DNA from: an uncultured Alistipes sp.
GTDB taxonomy: Bacteria; Bacteroidota; Bacteroidia; Bacteroidales; Rikenellaceae
DNA length: 64,000 nucleotides
NCBI GenBank assembly: GCA_947364365.1
Contig: CANASP010000008.1
Coordinates: forward strand, 1-64,000
Reading direction: 5' to 3'
Within the stretch, counting starts at the first letter, position 1. Each line of letters starts with the position of its first letter. The notes beneath the pieces were generated by a model that worked only from the letters and a program-made list of their open reading frames with translations, searched no databases and was not told where the DNA came from. Of the stretch, positions 23,822 to 32,595 are shown one piece after another. A program made the translations under genes and the position numbers.

Positions 23822-25942
23822 ATGAATTTCAAACTCGTGTCGGATTACGCCCCGATGGGCGACCAGCCGGAGGCGATCGCGCAGCTGGTGGGCTCGATAC
23901 GCCACGGCTCGAAGCACAACACGCTGCTGGGCGTCACGGGCTCGGGCAAGACCTTCACCGTGGCCAACGTCATCGCCGAGCTCCGGCGGCCGACGCTCGT
24001 GCTGAGCCACAACAAGACCCTCGCGGCGCAGCTCTACGGCGAGTTCCGCAACTTTTTCCCCGAGAACGCCGTCGAATATTTCGTCTCCTATTACGACTAC
24101 TACCAGCCCGAGGCCTACCTGCCCTCCACGGATACCTACATCGAAAAGGACCTCTCGATCAACGCCGAGATCGAGAAGATGCGTCTGAACACCGTCGCCA
24201 CGCTGCTCTCGGGCCGCCGCGACGTGGTGGTCGTCTCGAGCGTCTCGTGCCTCTACGGCTGCGGCAACCCCGCCGATTTCCACGCCACGGCCATCACGGT
24301 GAAGGTGGGGCAGGTGGTGAGCTACAAGCACTTCCTCTACAAGCTGGTCGAGGCGCTCTACACGCGCACCGAGCGCGAGCTGGAACCCGCGACCTTCCGT
24401 GTCAACGGCGACACGGTCGACATCATGGCCGCCTTCGGCGAGTTCGGCAACCAGTGTTTCCGCGTCGCCTTCTTCGACAACGAGATCGAGGCGATCTGGT
24501 CGATCGATCCCGCGACGGGCCAGCGCATCCAGACGCTCGACACGCTGACGCTCTATCCCACCAACCTCTTCGTCACCACCAAGGAGCGCATCAACAGCAC
24601 CGTGCAGGAGATCTACCTCGACCTGGGCCGGCAGATCGAACACTTCGAGCGCGAGGGGCGCATGACCGAGGCGCAGCGCATCAAGCAGCGCGTGGAATAC
24701 GACCTGGAGATGATCAAGGAGCTGGGTTACTGCCCCGGCATCGAGAACTACTCGCGCTATTTCGACGGCCGTGCCGCCGGCACGCGTCCCTTCTGCCTGA
24801 TCGACTACTTTCCTGAGGACTACCTGCTGGTGGTCGACGAGAGCCACGTGACGCTGCCGCAGGTCCACGCCATGTTCGGCGGCGACCGCGCCCGCAAGGA
24901 GAACCTGGTGGAGTACGGCTTCCGTCTCCCCGCGGCCAAGGACAACCGTCCGGTGACCTTCGGCGAGTTCGAGCAGTTGCAGGGCACCTCGATCTACGTG
25001 AGCGCCACGCCCGCCGACTGGGAGCTGATGAAGAGCGAAGGGGTGGTCGTCGAGCAGCTGATCCGCCCCACGGGGCTCGTCGATCCGCCGCTGGAGGTGC
25101 GCGTCACCGAAAACCAAATCGACGACCTGATCGAGGAGATCGACCGCCGCGTGAAGCGCGACGACAAGATCCTCGTCACGACCATCACCAAGCGCATGGC
25201 CGAGGAGCTCTCGAAATATTTCGACCGCGTGGGCGTGCGCAACCGCTACATCCACTCCGACGTCGACACGCTCGAACGCATCCAGATCCTCGAGGACCTG
25301 CGCGCGGGGATGTTCGACGTGCTGGTGGGTGTCAACCTGCTGCGCGAGGGGCTGGACCTTCCGGAGGTGGCGCTGGTGGCGATCCTCGATGCCGACAAGG
25401 AGGGCTTCCTGCGCAACGTGCGGTCGCTCACGCAGATCGCCGGCCGTGCCGCGCGCCACGCCAACGGAAACGTGATCCTCTACGCCGACACCTGCACCGA
25501 GTCGATGCGCTACGCCATCGAGCAGAGCAACCGCCGCCGCGAGATCCAGGTGCGCTACAACATGGAACACGGCATGCTGCCCCGCCGGGCGCAGAAGAGC
25601 GGCACGGGGCAGAGCGCCCTGCTGGCCGGCCGCGGCGAGGCGGCGAAGGGCGACGCGGCGCTCTATCCGATCGGCGGAACGACGGGCGGTCTCGCGGCCG
25701 ATGTCGCCGGCAGCTATTCGGCCGGGATTTCCGGCGCGGGCTCCGCGGCCCCTTCGTCGGCCCGTCACGACCTTTCCGGCCAGGGCCCCGGCGAGAACCT
25801 CGACGCCCTGATCGACCGGGCGCGCGAGGACATGGAGCGTGCGGCCAAGGCGCTCGACTTCCTCGCCGCGGCCCGCTACCGCGACCGCATGTACGAGTTG
25901 CAGAAGCTCCGCGACGACAACCGATACCGAAACACCAAATAA
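23822..25942 (+). CDS. uvrB: UvrABC system protein B
   Basis: DNA damage-recognition helicase of nucleotide excision repair, partner of UvrA and UvrC. The 706-residue protein has the P-loop GVTGSGKTFT, the beta-hairpin region YYDYYQPEAYLPSTDTYIEK, the helicase motifs (VVDESHVTLPQ, QIAGRAARHANG) and a C-terminal UVR domain (LDALIDRAREDMERAAKALD). Between the helicase core and the UVR domain is an extra Gly/Ala/Ser-rich stretch (~600-660), making it longer than the common ~670 residues. uvrA lies about 23 kb away at 47048. A PNGase-like gene follows 11 bases downstream. Confidence 0.97.
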   Translation: MNFKLVSDYAPMGDQPEAIAQLVGSIRHGSKHNTLLGVTGSGKTFTVANVIAELRRPTLVLSHNKTLAAQLYGEFRNFFPENAVEYFVSYYDYYQPEAYLPSTDTYIEKDLSINAEIEKMRLNTVATLLSGRRDVVVVSSVSCLYGCGNPADFHATAITVKVGQVVSYKHFLYKLVEALYTRTERELEPATFRVNGDTVDIMAAFGEFGNQCFRVAFFDNEIEAIWSIDPATGQRIQTLDTLTLYPTNLFVTTKERINSTVQEIYLDLGRQIEHFEREGRMTEAQRIKQRVEYDLEMIKELGYCPGIENYSRYFDGRAAGTRPFCLIDYFPEDYLLVVDESHVTLPQVHAMFGGDRARKENLVEYGFRLPAAKDNRPVTFGEFEQLQGTSIYVSATPADWELMKSEGVVVEQLIRPTGLVDPPLEVRVTENQIDDLIEEIDRRVKRDDKILVTTITKRMAEELSKYFDRVGVRNRYIHSDVDTLERIQILEDLRAGMFDVLVGVNLLREGLDLPEVALVAILDADKEGFLRNVRSLTQIAGRAARHANGNVILYADTCTESMRYAIEQSNRRREIQVRYNMEHGMLPRRAQKSGTGQSALLAGRGEAAKGDAALYPIGGTTGGLAADVAGSYSAGISGAGSAAPSSARHDLSGQGPGENLDALIDRAREDMERAAKALDFLAAARYRDRMYELQKLRDDNRYRNTK

Positions 25943-25953
25943 AACCCGTACCT

Positions 25954-27789
25954 ATGAAAAAACTCCTCCTTTGCGCCGCCTTCGGGCTCGTCGCGGCAGG
26001 TGCCGCGGCCGCACAGCCCGTGAAGGTGACCTATGCGGCCCCGACGCCCGGCGGCCGCGGCATCGGCAACCTCCCCTCCATGCGTACCGTGCTGACGATC
26101 GACGGCGAGCAGTGCCGCATCGGCCGCGAGCTCGACACGCTGCGGCTTTTGAACGAACACCCCGAGTGGGCCGAATACCTCGAGGCGATGAAGCAGCGCT
26201 ACGACGTGCGCGAGACGCAGTACGTCGACTACGGCGCGATGAAGTACTACGGCGCCGCGGAGCTTCCCGGCGGCGAACTGATCGCCACCGAGGAGCCGTT
26301 CCGCCTCGACGAGGGGCTGCGCATCGAGCCCAGCGACTCGGTCGTCTGCGGCTACAGGTGCAAGGTCGCCACCACGACGATCAACTCCAACACCATCCAG
26401 TACTGGTTCACCGACGAAGCCGGTGTCGTGGGCACGGTGCAGCCGGCGGCCGTCGTGCCGCGCGGACTGGTGCTCATGACCGCGCGCAACGGCCGTGTGG
26501 GCCTCCGGGCACTCTCGGTCGAGAAGACGACGGTCGACGGGCCGCTGATCCCCGACTTCCCGACGCTGGTCGACGCCTCGATGTACCGCTACCGCATCAA
26601 CAACGCCGGGGTGATCTCCGTCCCGGTCTTCGAGGGCGAGTATATCGGCCTGCGCGAGAGCGACGCCCCGGCTACGGTGGGCGAGTTGCAGCCCGACGTG
26701 GTCTACCGCGTCAGCGGCGGCACGATCCTGCTGAAGAAGGTCCGCCTGCCCGAGAGCTCCGAGGGGTGGGACATCTTCGCCAAGGTGGTGCAGCAGGCCG
26801 AGAAGGACGCCTACGACCGCACCGGCTCGATCTTCGTCATCCCCACTGGCAAGGAGCGTTCGTTCCTCGAGGCGCTGGTCGGCGGCGGGCTCAAGACGCT
26901 GCCTGCCTTCGATGCCCATAACGGCAAGAGCTACCCGGCCATCGTCTCCACGCCCGACTACGACACCCCCGTCGAGCTGCTGCGCTTCTTCACCCCCTTC
27001 GGTGTCCACGGCTACGGCCATATCCGCGTGCCGGGCCAGACGTGGGCCGACTCGATCACCTACCACCAGGACGTGACCCATCTGGCCCCGATGCTTCAGG
27101 GCGAGGTGTGGATCGGCGCCTACATCGGCAACTGGGTCGACAAGGGCCACAAGCTCTCGCTCACGCTCAAGTACCACCCGGGCGGCGGCGAGCAGGGGCG
27201 CCGCGTGGTCATCCCCGCCTTCAACTCCGTGAACCTCATGGAGCAGGGCGGGCAGGACTATCCCGACTTCATGGCCGCCGACTCGCTGCGCGCCACCGTC
27301 GAGGTGGCCCGCCCGATCCGCGGGGCGCAGCTCGTCTACCTCACCACGGGCCACGGCGGCTGGGGCGGCGGCGACGAGTTCAACCAGAAACTCAACACGA
27401 TCTTCCTCGACGGCGAGAAGATCTTCTCGGTCATCCCCTGGCGCGAGGACTGCTCGTCGTACCGCTACCGCAACCCCGCCTCGGGCAACTTCAACAACGG
27501 TCTCTCGTCGAGCGACCTGAGCCGTTCGAACTGGTGCCCGGGCACGGTGACCAACCCGATCTACGTGCCGCTGGGCGACCTGCCCGCAGGCCGCCACACG
27601 ATCGCCATCACCATCCCGCAGGGCGCACCCGAGGGATCGAGCTTCAGCTACTGGTGCCTGTCGGGCGTCATCGTGGGCGAGGAGGTCGACTCGCTGCCCG
27701 CGGCGGAGGCACAGCCTGCCGCGGAGCCGGCGCCCGCCGAAAAGGCCCCGAAGGCCGCAAAGGGCCGCAAAGGCCCGAAGCGCCGGTAG
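25954..27789 (+). CDS. Secreted PNGase F-like peptide:N-glycosidase
   Basis: A 611-residue exported protein (signal peptide to ~20). The C-terminal half resembles the two jelly-roll domains of peptide-N-glycosidase F, which cuts N-glycans from asparagine. Matching blocks include FDRT-type YDRTGSIFVIP (Asp288-Arg289, aligned with the PNGase F Asp60-Arg61), GHGGWGGGDEFNQ (Glu475 with Glu206) and SNWCPGTVTNP with its disulfide partner DCSSYR. The position of PNGase F Glu118 appears to be Gly392. The N-terminal ~270 residues may be the bowl-like domain seen in longer PNGases. It follows uvrB by 11 bases. The C-terminus is Ala/Lys-rich. Substrate is inferred. Confidence 0.8.
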   Translation: MKKLLLCAAFGLVAAGAAAAQPVKVTYAAPTPGGRGIGNLPSMRTVLTIDGEQCRIGRELDTLRLLNEHPEWAEYLEAMKQRYDVRETQYVDYGAMKYYGAAELPGGELIATEEPFRLDEGLRIEPSDSVVCGYRCKVATTTINSNTIQYWFTDEAGVVGTVQPAAVVPRGLVLMTARNGRVGLRALSVEKTTVDGPLIPDFPTLVDASMYRYRINNAGVISVPVFEGEYIGLRESDAPATVGELQPDVVYRVSGGTILLKKVRLPESSEGWDIFAKVVQQAEKDAYDRTGSIFVIPTGKERSFLEALVGGGLKTLPAFDAHNGKSYPAIVSTPDYDTPVELLRFFTPFGVHGYGHIRVPGQTWADSITYHQDVTHLAPMLQGEVWIGAYIGNWVDKGHKLSLTLKYHPGGGEQGRRVVIPAFNSVNLMEQGGQDYPDFMAADSLRATVEVARPIRGAQLVYLTTGHGGWGGGDEFNQKLNTIFLDGEKIFSVIPWREDCSSYRYRNPASGNFNNGLSSSDLSRSNWCPGTVTNPIYVPLGDLPAGRHTIAITIPQGAPEGSSFSYWCLSGVIVGEEVDSLPAAEAQPAAEPAPAEKAPKAAKGRKGPKRR

Positions 27790-27832
27790 GTTTCGACGCG
27801 CCGGTGGTAGACCGGCGGTCGGATAACGAATG

Positions 27833-27865
27833 CCCCGGGCACCTGCGAAGGTGTCCGGGGTTTTT
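27833..27865 (+). terminator. Terminator of the uvrB-PNGase unit
   Basis: CCCCGGGCACCT (27833-27844) pairs with AGGTGTCCGGGG (27849-27860) across a GCGA loop, followed by TTTTT. Confidence 0.88.
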
Positions 27866-27892
27866 CGTCGGGAATGTTGTCGCAAGAGCAGG

Positions 27893-27992
27893 CACGCTTC
27901 GGATCCGTCCGAAGCGTGGCGGCCCGCAGCCACCCCCGGCGGAGGGCCGCTCGGCTCGCATGAGGCTCGCCGGCATCCTCCGCTGGCTGCGG
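27893..27992. repeat. Structured intergenic element, copy Y
   Basis: Second copy of the 9129-9240 element, in the gap between the PNGase and outer-membrane protein genes (27790-28093), which otherwise holds only two terminators. The first hairpin (27895-27916) has arms CGCTTCGGA and TCCGAAGCG; copy X has CGCATCGGA and TCCGATGCG, a paired change. A second stem pairs GCAGCCA with TGGCTGC and GGCGGAGG with CCTCCGC. Confidence 0.75.
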
Positions 27993-28032
27993 ACCGATCG
28001 TTCCTGCCGGTTGCCTCCTCGCCGGCTCGATA

Positions 28033-28069
28033 AAACGAACACCCCGGACACCTTCACAGGTGTCCGGGG
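28033..28069 (-). terminator. Terminator of the outer-membrane barrel gene
   Basis: CCCCGGACACCT (28042-28053) pairs with AGGTGTCCGGGG (28058-28069). On the minus strand it is followed by a T-rich tail. The stem is almost the same sequence as the terminator at 27833. Confidence 0.75.
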
Positions 28070-28093
28070 CGTTTCGCCGTACCGGAGGCGCTG

Positions 28094-28585
28094 TCAGAAC
28101 GTCACGCCCGCCTTGATCTGGATGGCGCCCATCGTGACGCTCACGCCCGATTCGGAGAGGCACTGCGCGTTGTAGCCGATCTGTACCTTGAAACGGTCGA
28201 TCTTCACGCCGACGGCCGGGGTGTAGGTGGCGCCCGACAGCCCGCTCATGCCCGTGGTCGCGCCGATGCCCGCACCGACGTCCAGCGAGAAGTAGGGGCT
28301 GATCTTCTCCGTCACGGGCAGGTAGCCCTTCAGGTTGAGGTAGATCGGGATCATCAGCTCGGGACCTTCGTGGTAGTAGTCCAGTCCCAGGCCGATACCC
28401 GTCGAGAAGTATTTGCCCACCTGGATACCCTGGATCGTGTGGAGGTTGACACGGCCTGTGGCGAACGTGCCCACACCGATCGAATAGCCGAGGTCGACCT
28501 CTCCGTGATACTTCACCGGCGTCTGGGCGTTCGCCGCGCCGAACGACATCGTGGCCATAGCCACCAGCAACAGAAATTTCTTCAT
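28094..28585 (-). CDS. Outer-membrane beta-barrel protein
   Basis: A 163-residue protein with a signal peptide (cleavage after NAQ, ~21) and alternating hydrophobic strands (GEVDLGYSIGVGTF, YFSTGIGLGLDYY, SPYFSLDVGAGIGAT), ending in the outer-membrane C-terminal signature GVTF. This is the common porin-family or OmpW-like small barrel of Bacteroidota. No specific ligand can be assigned. It is a single gene with its own strong promoter (28614-28644) and terminator. Confidence 0.85.
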   Translation of the reverse strand: MKKFLLLVAMATMSFGAANAQTPVKYHGEVDLGYSIGVGTFATGRVNLHTIQGIQVGKYFSTGIGLGLDYYHEGPELMIPIYLNLKGYLPVTEKISPYFSLDVGAGIGATTGMSGLSGATYTPAVGVKIDRFKVQIGYNAQCLSESGVSVTMGAIQIKAGVTF

Positions 28586-28613
28586 AACCGCTTGTATTAG
28601 TTGGTTCCGGCTG

Positions 28614-28644
28614 CAAAGATAGCAATTACCCCCCCCCGACCAAA
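28614..28644 (-). promoter_or_regulatory. Promoter of the outer-membrane barrel gene
   Basis: Minus strand: TTTG (28641-28644), 19-base spacer, TATCTTTG (28614-28621), 28 bases upstream of the start. Confidence 0.72.
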
Positions 28645-28788
28645 TTCAGCGGATAAAAAGTGGTATTTCAGCCGAAAAAAAACGTTTTCTACCGGTCGTC
28701 GGCCTGCCAGCTTCCGCTCTCCGCCCGTCTTCTCCTCCGGCCGCCGGCCCTCCGAACCTCTGCCCTCCGGCTGCTTCTCCTCGGCCGC

Positions 28789-30198
28789 CTACTCTCCGGC
28801 GGTCGGGGCGGCCGGGGCGGCCGGGGCGGCCGTGCCGCTCTTTCCGCCGGGTCCTTCGCCCGATGTTCGGCCGATCTCCGTGCCGGGCTCCCCGTCCGCT
28901 CCGGCCATCTCGAGCGTGCGGGCCGTGTGCTGCCGCTTGGTTTGCAGGCGCGCCGTGCGCTTGAGCCGTTCGCCCACGCGCACGATGTTGTCGTTGCCCG
29001 TGCAGAGGCGCTTGAAGGCGTCGTCGTAGGCGTCGCGCGCCTTGCCCAGCGCTGCGCCCACCCCTTCGAGCGACGAGGTGAAGGCCACCAGCTGCTCGTA
29101 GAGCTTCAGCCCGCACGTGGCGATCTCCTTCGTATTGCGGTCCTGGTCGGCGTATTTCCACAGATCGGCCACCAGCCGCAGCAGCGCGAAGAGGTTCGTC
29201 GGCGACGAGATGACCACCTTGCGGTCGTAGGCGTCCGACCAGATCGTACGGTCGGCCTTCAACGCCTCGAGGAAGGCCGGTTCATTGGGCACGAACATGA
29301 TGACGAAGTCGGGCGAGTCGAGCAGCCGCTGGTACTCCTTGCTCCCCAGCTCGCGCACGTGCTGCCGCACCGAGGCGACGTGGGCGGCCAGCAGCCGCGC
29401 GCGGTCGGCCTCGCTGTCGGCGGCCGTGTAGTCGACGAAGGCCGTCAGCGAGACCTTCGAGTCGATTACGATCTGCTTCTTCTCCGGGAGGTGCAGCACC
29501 ACGTCGGGCCGCAGGTTGCGCCCCTCGGCGTCCTTGATGTTGTACTGCGTCTCATAGTGGATGCCGCGGATCAGCGCCGAGCCTTCGAGGATCGTGTCGA
29601 GCAGCATCTCTCCCCAGTCGCCCTGCACCTTCGAGTTGCCCTTCAGCGCGTTGGTCAGGTTCGTCGTCTCGGCCGTGATCTTGCGGTTGAGCTCCATGAG
29701 GTTGCGCAGCTCGTTCTTCAGGTAGCCGCGCTGCTCGTTCTCGTGCGAGTAGATGCGCTCGACGCGCTCGCGGAAGTCGGCGATGTTGTCGCGGAAGGGC
29801 TTGAGCAGGATGTCGAGCGCCTCCTTGTTGGTCTGCTTGAACTGGCGCGACTGCTCGCCCAGCACCTCGCCCGCCAGGTCGCGGAACTGCAACCGCAGCG
29901 TCTCCTCCATCCGCTTGCGCTCGGTGCGCTCCGCTTCGCGCTGCTCGGCGCTCTTTTCGCGCAGCGCCGCCAGCTCGGCGGCCGCCGAGGCGCGTGCGGC
30001 CGCGAGCTCCTTCTCGGTTTCGAGGTGCTGTGCCGCGAGTGCGTCGAGCGCCGCCCGGGTCTTGTCGCGTGCCTCCTCGGCCGCCGCCTTTTCGGCCGCC
30101 AGGCGTGCCGTTTCGCGCCGCCCGGCCATTAGGAGCGCCGTGAGCGCCGCCGCCAGCAGCGCGAGCGCAACGGAAACAATGCAAAGAATCGTCGTCAT
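28789..30198 (-). CDS. rmuC: DNA recombination protein RmuC
   Basis: A 469-residue RmuC family protein: N-terminal membrane anchor (residues 3-25), a long coiled coil (~30-170), then the nuclease-like domain with GDWGEMLLDTILEGSAL, LPEKKQIVIDSKVSL and FVPNEPAFLEAL. RmuC limits inversions at short inverted repeats in E. coli; the catalytic role is inferred from its PD-(D/E)XK-like fold. The C-terminus is a low-complexity Ala-Pro tail (GTAAPAAPAAPTAGE) encoded by four copies of a 9-base GGCCGGGGC repeat. It follows the GH27 gene by 29 bases. Confidence 0.93.
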   Translation of the reverse strand: MTTILCIVSVALALLAAALTALLMAGRRETARLAAEKAAAEEARDKTRAALDALAAQHLETEKELAAARASAAAELAALREKSAEQREAERTERKRMEETLRLQFRDLAGEVLGEQSRQFKQTNKEALDILLKPFRDNIADFRERVERIYSHENEQRGYLKNELRNLMELNRKITAETTNLTNALKGNSKVQGDWGEMLLDTILEGSALIRGIHYETQYNIKDAEGRNLRPDVVLHLPEKKQIVIDSKVSLTAFVDYTAADSEADRARLLAAHVASVRQHVRELGSKEYQRLLDSPDFVIMFVPNEPAFLEALKADRTIWSDAYDRKVVISSPTNLFALLRLVADLWKYADQDRNTKEIATCGLKLYEQLVAFTSSLEGVGAALGKARDAYDDAFKRLCTGNDNIVRVGERLKRTARLQTKRQHTARTLEMAGADGEPGTEIGRTSGEGPGGKSGTAAPAAPAAPTAGE

Positions 30199-30227
30199 GT
30201 CGATAGGTGTTGAAGGTCGTTCGTGGG

Positions 30228-31799
30228 TCAGTCGCCGATCCGGCGCAGCGTGAAGCAGTCGATGTCGGGGCACCAGGCGTAGGGGCTGCCGATGCGCACC
30301 GTGTTGTCGCCCGGCAGGAGCCGCACCTCCACGCGCGCCTCGGCCGGAGCGGGGGCCTCGTCTTCGGTGTGGGTCTCGATCGTGGCCGCCCGTTCGCCGT
30401 TCACGTCCAGACAGATCCGGCTGTAGCGCCGCGGCGTGTAGCGCAGCGTCAGCTCGTAGCGCCCGCCCCGGCGGCTGTATACGTCGTCCCACAGCGCGCA
30501 GTTCTCCTCGCTCCCGCCGATCGAGGCGACGACGGCGCCGCACGAGGCCTCCTCCATGCGCTTGTGGGTCACCTTCTTGCCCGGGCGGATGTCGTCGTAG
30601 AGCGGCAGGTAGGCCCACTCGGCCTCGTAGCGCGCGGGTTCGAGCCGCTCGGTGCCCCGCACTTCGAGAATCTCCGTGCCGTGGGGCGCTACCGTGCGGC
30701 CGATCCGTCGGCCGTTCTCCTCACGGCGCACCAGGTCGCGCACCGCGATCCGCCCGCCCAGCTCCAGCTCCTCGGCCGCGATCTCGATGCGCAGGGCGCT
30801 GTCCGTCGGGTTGTATAGCGCCACGGCACGCCGCAGCCCGCGCCGCTCGCCCAGATCCTTCGTCAGCACGTAGCCCCCGTCGCGGTGCTGCACCACGCGG
30901 GCCTGCTGCGCGAGCGGGTCCTGATCGAGGGCGATGAGCTCCTCGTTCCGGAGCAGCGCGAGCGAGCGCTCCGGAATCGTCGTCAGGTCGCAGCCGATGA
31001 GCAGCGGCGAGGCCATCATGCACCACAGGCCGAAGTGGGTCACCTCCTCCGTCTCGGCGAGGCCGCGTCCGATCTCGAGCATGTCCATGTCGTTGAACCG
31101 CCCGTCGCGGGCGAAGGCCGAGAGGTAGAGGTTTTTGTCGACGATCGCGCGCACGGAGTGCCAGTCGGGCGTGATGTCGGGGCTTATGCGCCACGACGAG
31201 GCGATCGCCCGGGCCCACGTGCCGGGAAAGGCCCAGCGGCAGATGTTGATCGCCACGGGGCGGCGGGCCACCCGTTCGATCGTGCGGCATATCTCGGTGT
31301 AGCGCCGCTCCTCGTCGAGAGCCAGCTCCTGCCCGGCGCCGCAGTAGTCGATCTTGATGAAATCGAATCCCCAGCGGTTGAAGAACAGCTCGGCGTCCTG
31401 CTCCTCATGGCCGTAGAGCCCCGCGCCTACGCCGTGGGGGTCGGCGTCCCAGATCGAACCGCAGGTGTTGGCCCCGGCGTCGGAGTAGATGCCCGCGCGC
31501 AGCCCCAGCGCGTGGATGTGGTCCACCACCGGCCGCATGCCCCGCGGGAAGCGTTCGGCGTGGCACACGAGCTCGCCCGTTTCGTCGCGGTGGCCGAAAA
31601 ATCCGTCGTCGACGTGGATGTTGGTGTAGCCGCAGCGGTCGAGCCCCGTGGCGACGAGCGCGTCGGCCTGCCGCATGATCAGGCTGTCGCTGATATGGAT
31701 GCGGTAGGTGTTCCACGAGCTCCAACCCATGACGGGCGTCTGCGCCTCGGCGACGGCGAAAGCCGCCAGAGCGGCCAGCGATGCGAGGATTCTTTTCAT
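30228..31799 (-). CDS. Secreted GH27 alpha-galactosidase
   Basis: A 523-residue exported protein (signal peptide to ~20) of GH27. The barrel starts TPVMGWSSWNTYRIHISD; the nucleophile is the Asp in FDFIKIDYCGAG and the second-domain beta-sandwich begins after ~300. The last ~130 residues look like an added carbohydrate-binding-type beta domain (GGRYELTLRYTPRRYSRI). Expected reaction is removal of terminal alpha-galactose; alpha-N-acetylgalactosaminidase activity cannot be excluded. The Met at 31799 starts the signal peptide. It is followed by rmuC, an unexpected partner. Confidence 0.91.
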   Translation of the reverse strand: MKRILASLAALAAFAVAEAQTPVMGWSSWNTYRIHISDSLIMRQADALVATGLDRCGYTNIHVDDGFFGHRDETGELVCHAERFPRGMRPVVDHIHALGLRAGIYSDAGANTCGSIWDADPHGVGAGLYGHEEQDAELFFNRWGFDFIKIDYCGAGQELALDEERRYTEICRTIERVARRPVAINICRWAFPGTWARAIASSWRISPDITPDWHSVRAIVDKNLYLSAFARDGRFNDMDMLEIGRGLAETEEVTHFGLWCMMASPLLIGCDLTTIPERSLALLRNEELIALDQDPLAQQARVVQHRDGGYVLTKDLGERRGLRRAVALYNPTDSALRIEIAAEELELGGRIAVRDLVRREENGRRIGRTVAPHGTEILEVRGTERLEPARYEAEWAYLPLYDDIRPGKKVTHKRMEEASCGAVVASIGGSEENCALWDDVYSRRGGRYELTLRYTPRRYSRICLDVNGERAATIETHTEDEAPAPAEARVEVRLLPGDNTVRIGSPYAWCPDIDCFTLRRIGD

Positions 31800-31817
31800 C
31801 TCGGAAGGTTTAGCACG

Positions 31818-31825
31818 CAAAGCTA
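31818..31825 (-). promoter_or_regulatory. Putative -7 box of the GH27-rmuC unit
   Basis: Minus-strand TAGCTTTG matches TAnnTTTG, 19 bases from the GH27 start. -33 is not clear. Confidence 0.45.
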
Positions 31826-31876
31826 CGGAAAAGCTGCGGAAAATCGGCATGCGTCGGGCCGCGGGATGCAAATAAA

Positions 31877-31908
31877 TTTGGCCAAGCCTCGGGGTTGTAC
31901 TATCTTTG
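31877..31908 (+). promoter_or_regulatory. Promoter of the rpe operon
   Basis: TTTG (31877-31880), 20-base spacer, TATCTTTG (31901-31908), 21 bases before the rpe start. The stretch GCAAATAAATTTGGC around the -33 box is shared with the 67-nt palindromic elements, but the outer arms are not. Confidence 0.72.
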
Positions 31909-31928
31909 TGAGATCAAAATCCCGGATT

Positions 31929-32582
31929 ATGCAGCGAATCGTAGCCCCCTCGATGCTCTCGGCCGATTTCGGCCACCTCGACCGCGACACCCGCATGGTC
32001 GACCGCAGCGCGGCCCAGTGGGTCCATATCGACGTGATGGACGGCGTCTTCGTCCCCAACATCTCGTTCGGCTTCCCCGTGATGAAGCCCATCCGACAGG
32101 CGACCTCCAAGCTGCTCGACGTCCACCTGATGATCGTCGAGCCCGAGAAGTACGTCGGGCGCTTCGTCGAGGCGGGCGCCGACCTGGTGACCTTCCATCT
32201 GGAGGCCACGGCCGATCCGGCCGCCTGCGCCGCCCTCGTCCGCCGTGCCGGCGCCAAGGTCGGCGTCTCGATCAAGCCCGCGACGCCCGTCGAGGCGCTG
32301 CGACAGCTGCTTCCCGAAGTCGACCTCGTGCTGGTCATGAGCGTCGAGCCCGGCTTCGGCGGGCAGTCGTTCATCGCAGGATCGCTCGACAAGGTCCGCG
32401 CGCTGCGGGCGCTCTGCGATGAGCTGGGCGTGCGGCCGATCATCGAGATCGACGGCGGCATCTCGGCCGCCAACGCCGCCGAGGTCTTCGCCGCGGGCGT
32501 CGACGCCGTGGTGGCGGGCAGCGCCGTCTTCAAGGCGGCCGATCCCGAGGCCGAGGTGCTGCGGATCCTCAACGCCCGATAA
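31929..32582 (+). CDS. rpe: Ribulose-phosphate 3-epimerase
   Basis: Interconverts ribulose 5-phosphate and xylulose 5-phosphate in the pentose phosphate pathway. The 217-residue TIM barrel starts MQRIVAPSMLSADFG and has the metal-ligand and catalytic blocks HIDVMDGVFVPN, DVHLMI, VMSVEPGFGGQSF and IEIDGGI. Length is typical. It is the first gene of a rightward set with an ABC-F protein, rlmB, DUF4153 and YgjP. Confidence 0.97.
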   Translation: MQRIVAPSMLSADFGHLDRDTRMVDRSAAQWVHIDVMDGVFVPNISFGFPVMKPIRQATSKLLDVHLMIVEPEKYVGRFVEAGADLVTFHLEATADPAACAALVRRAGAKVGVSIKPATPVEALRQLLPEVDLVLVMSVEPGFGGQSFIAGSLDKVRALRALCDELGVRPIIEIDGGISAANAAEVFAAGVDAVVAGSAVFKAADPEAEVLRILNAR

Positions 32583-32595
32583 TTTCTTTTTTCGC

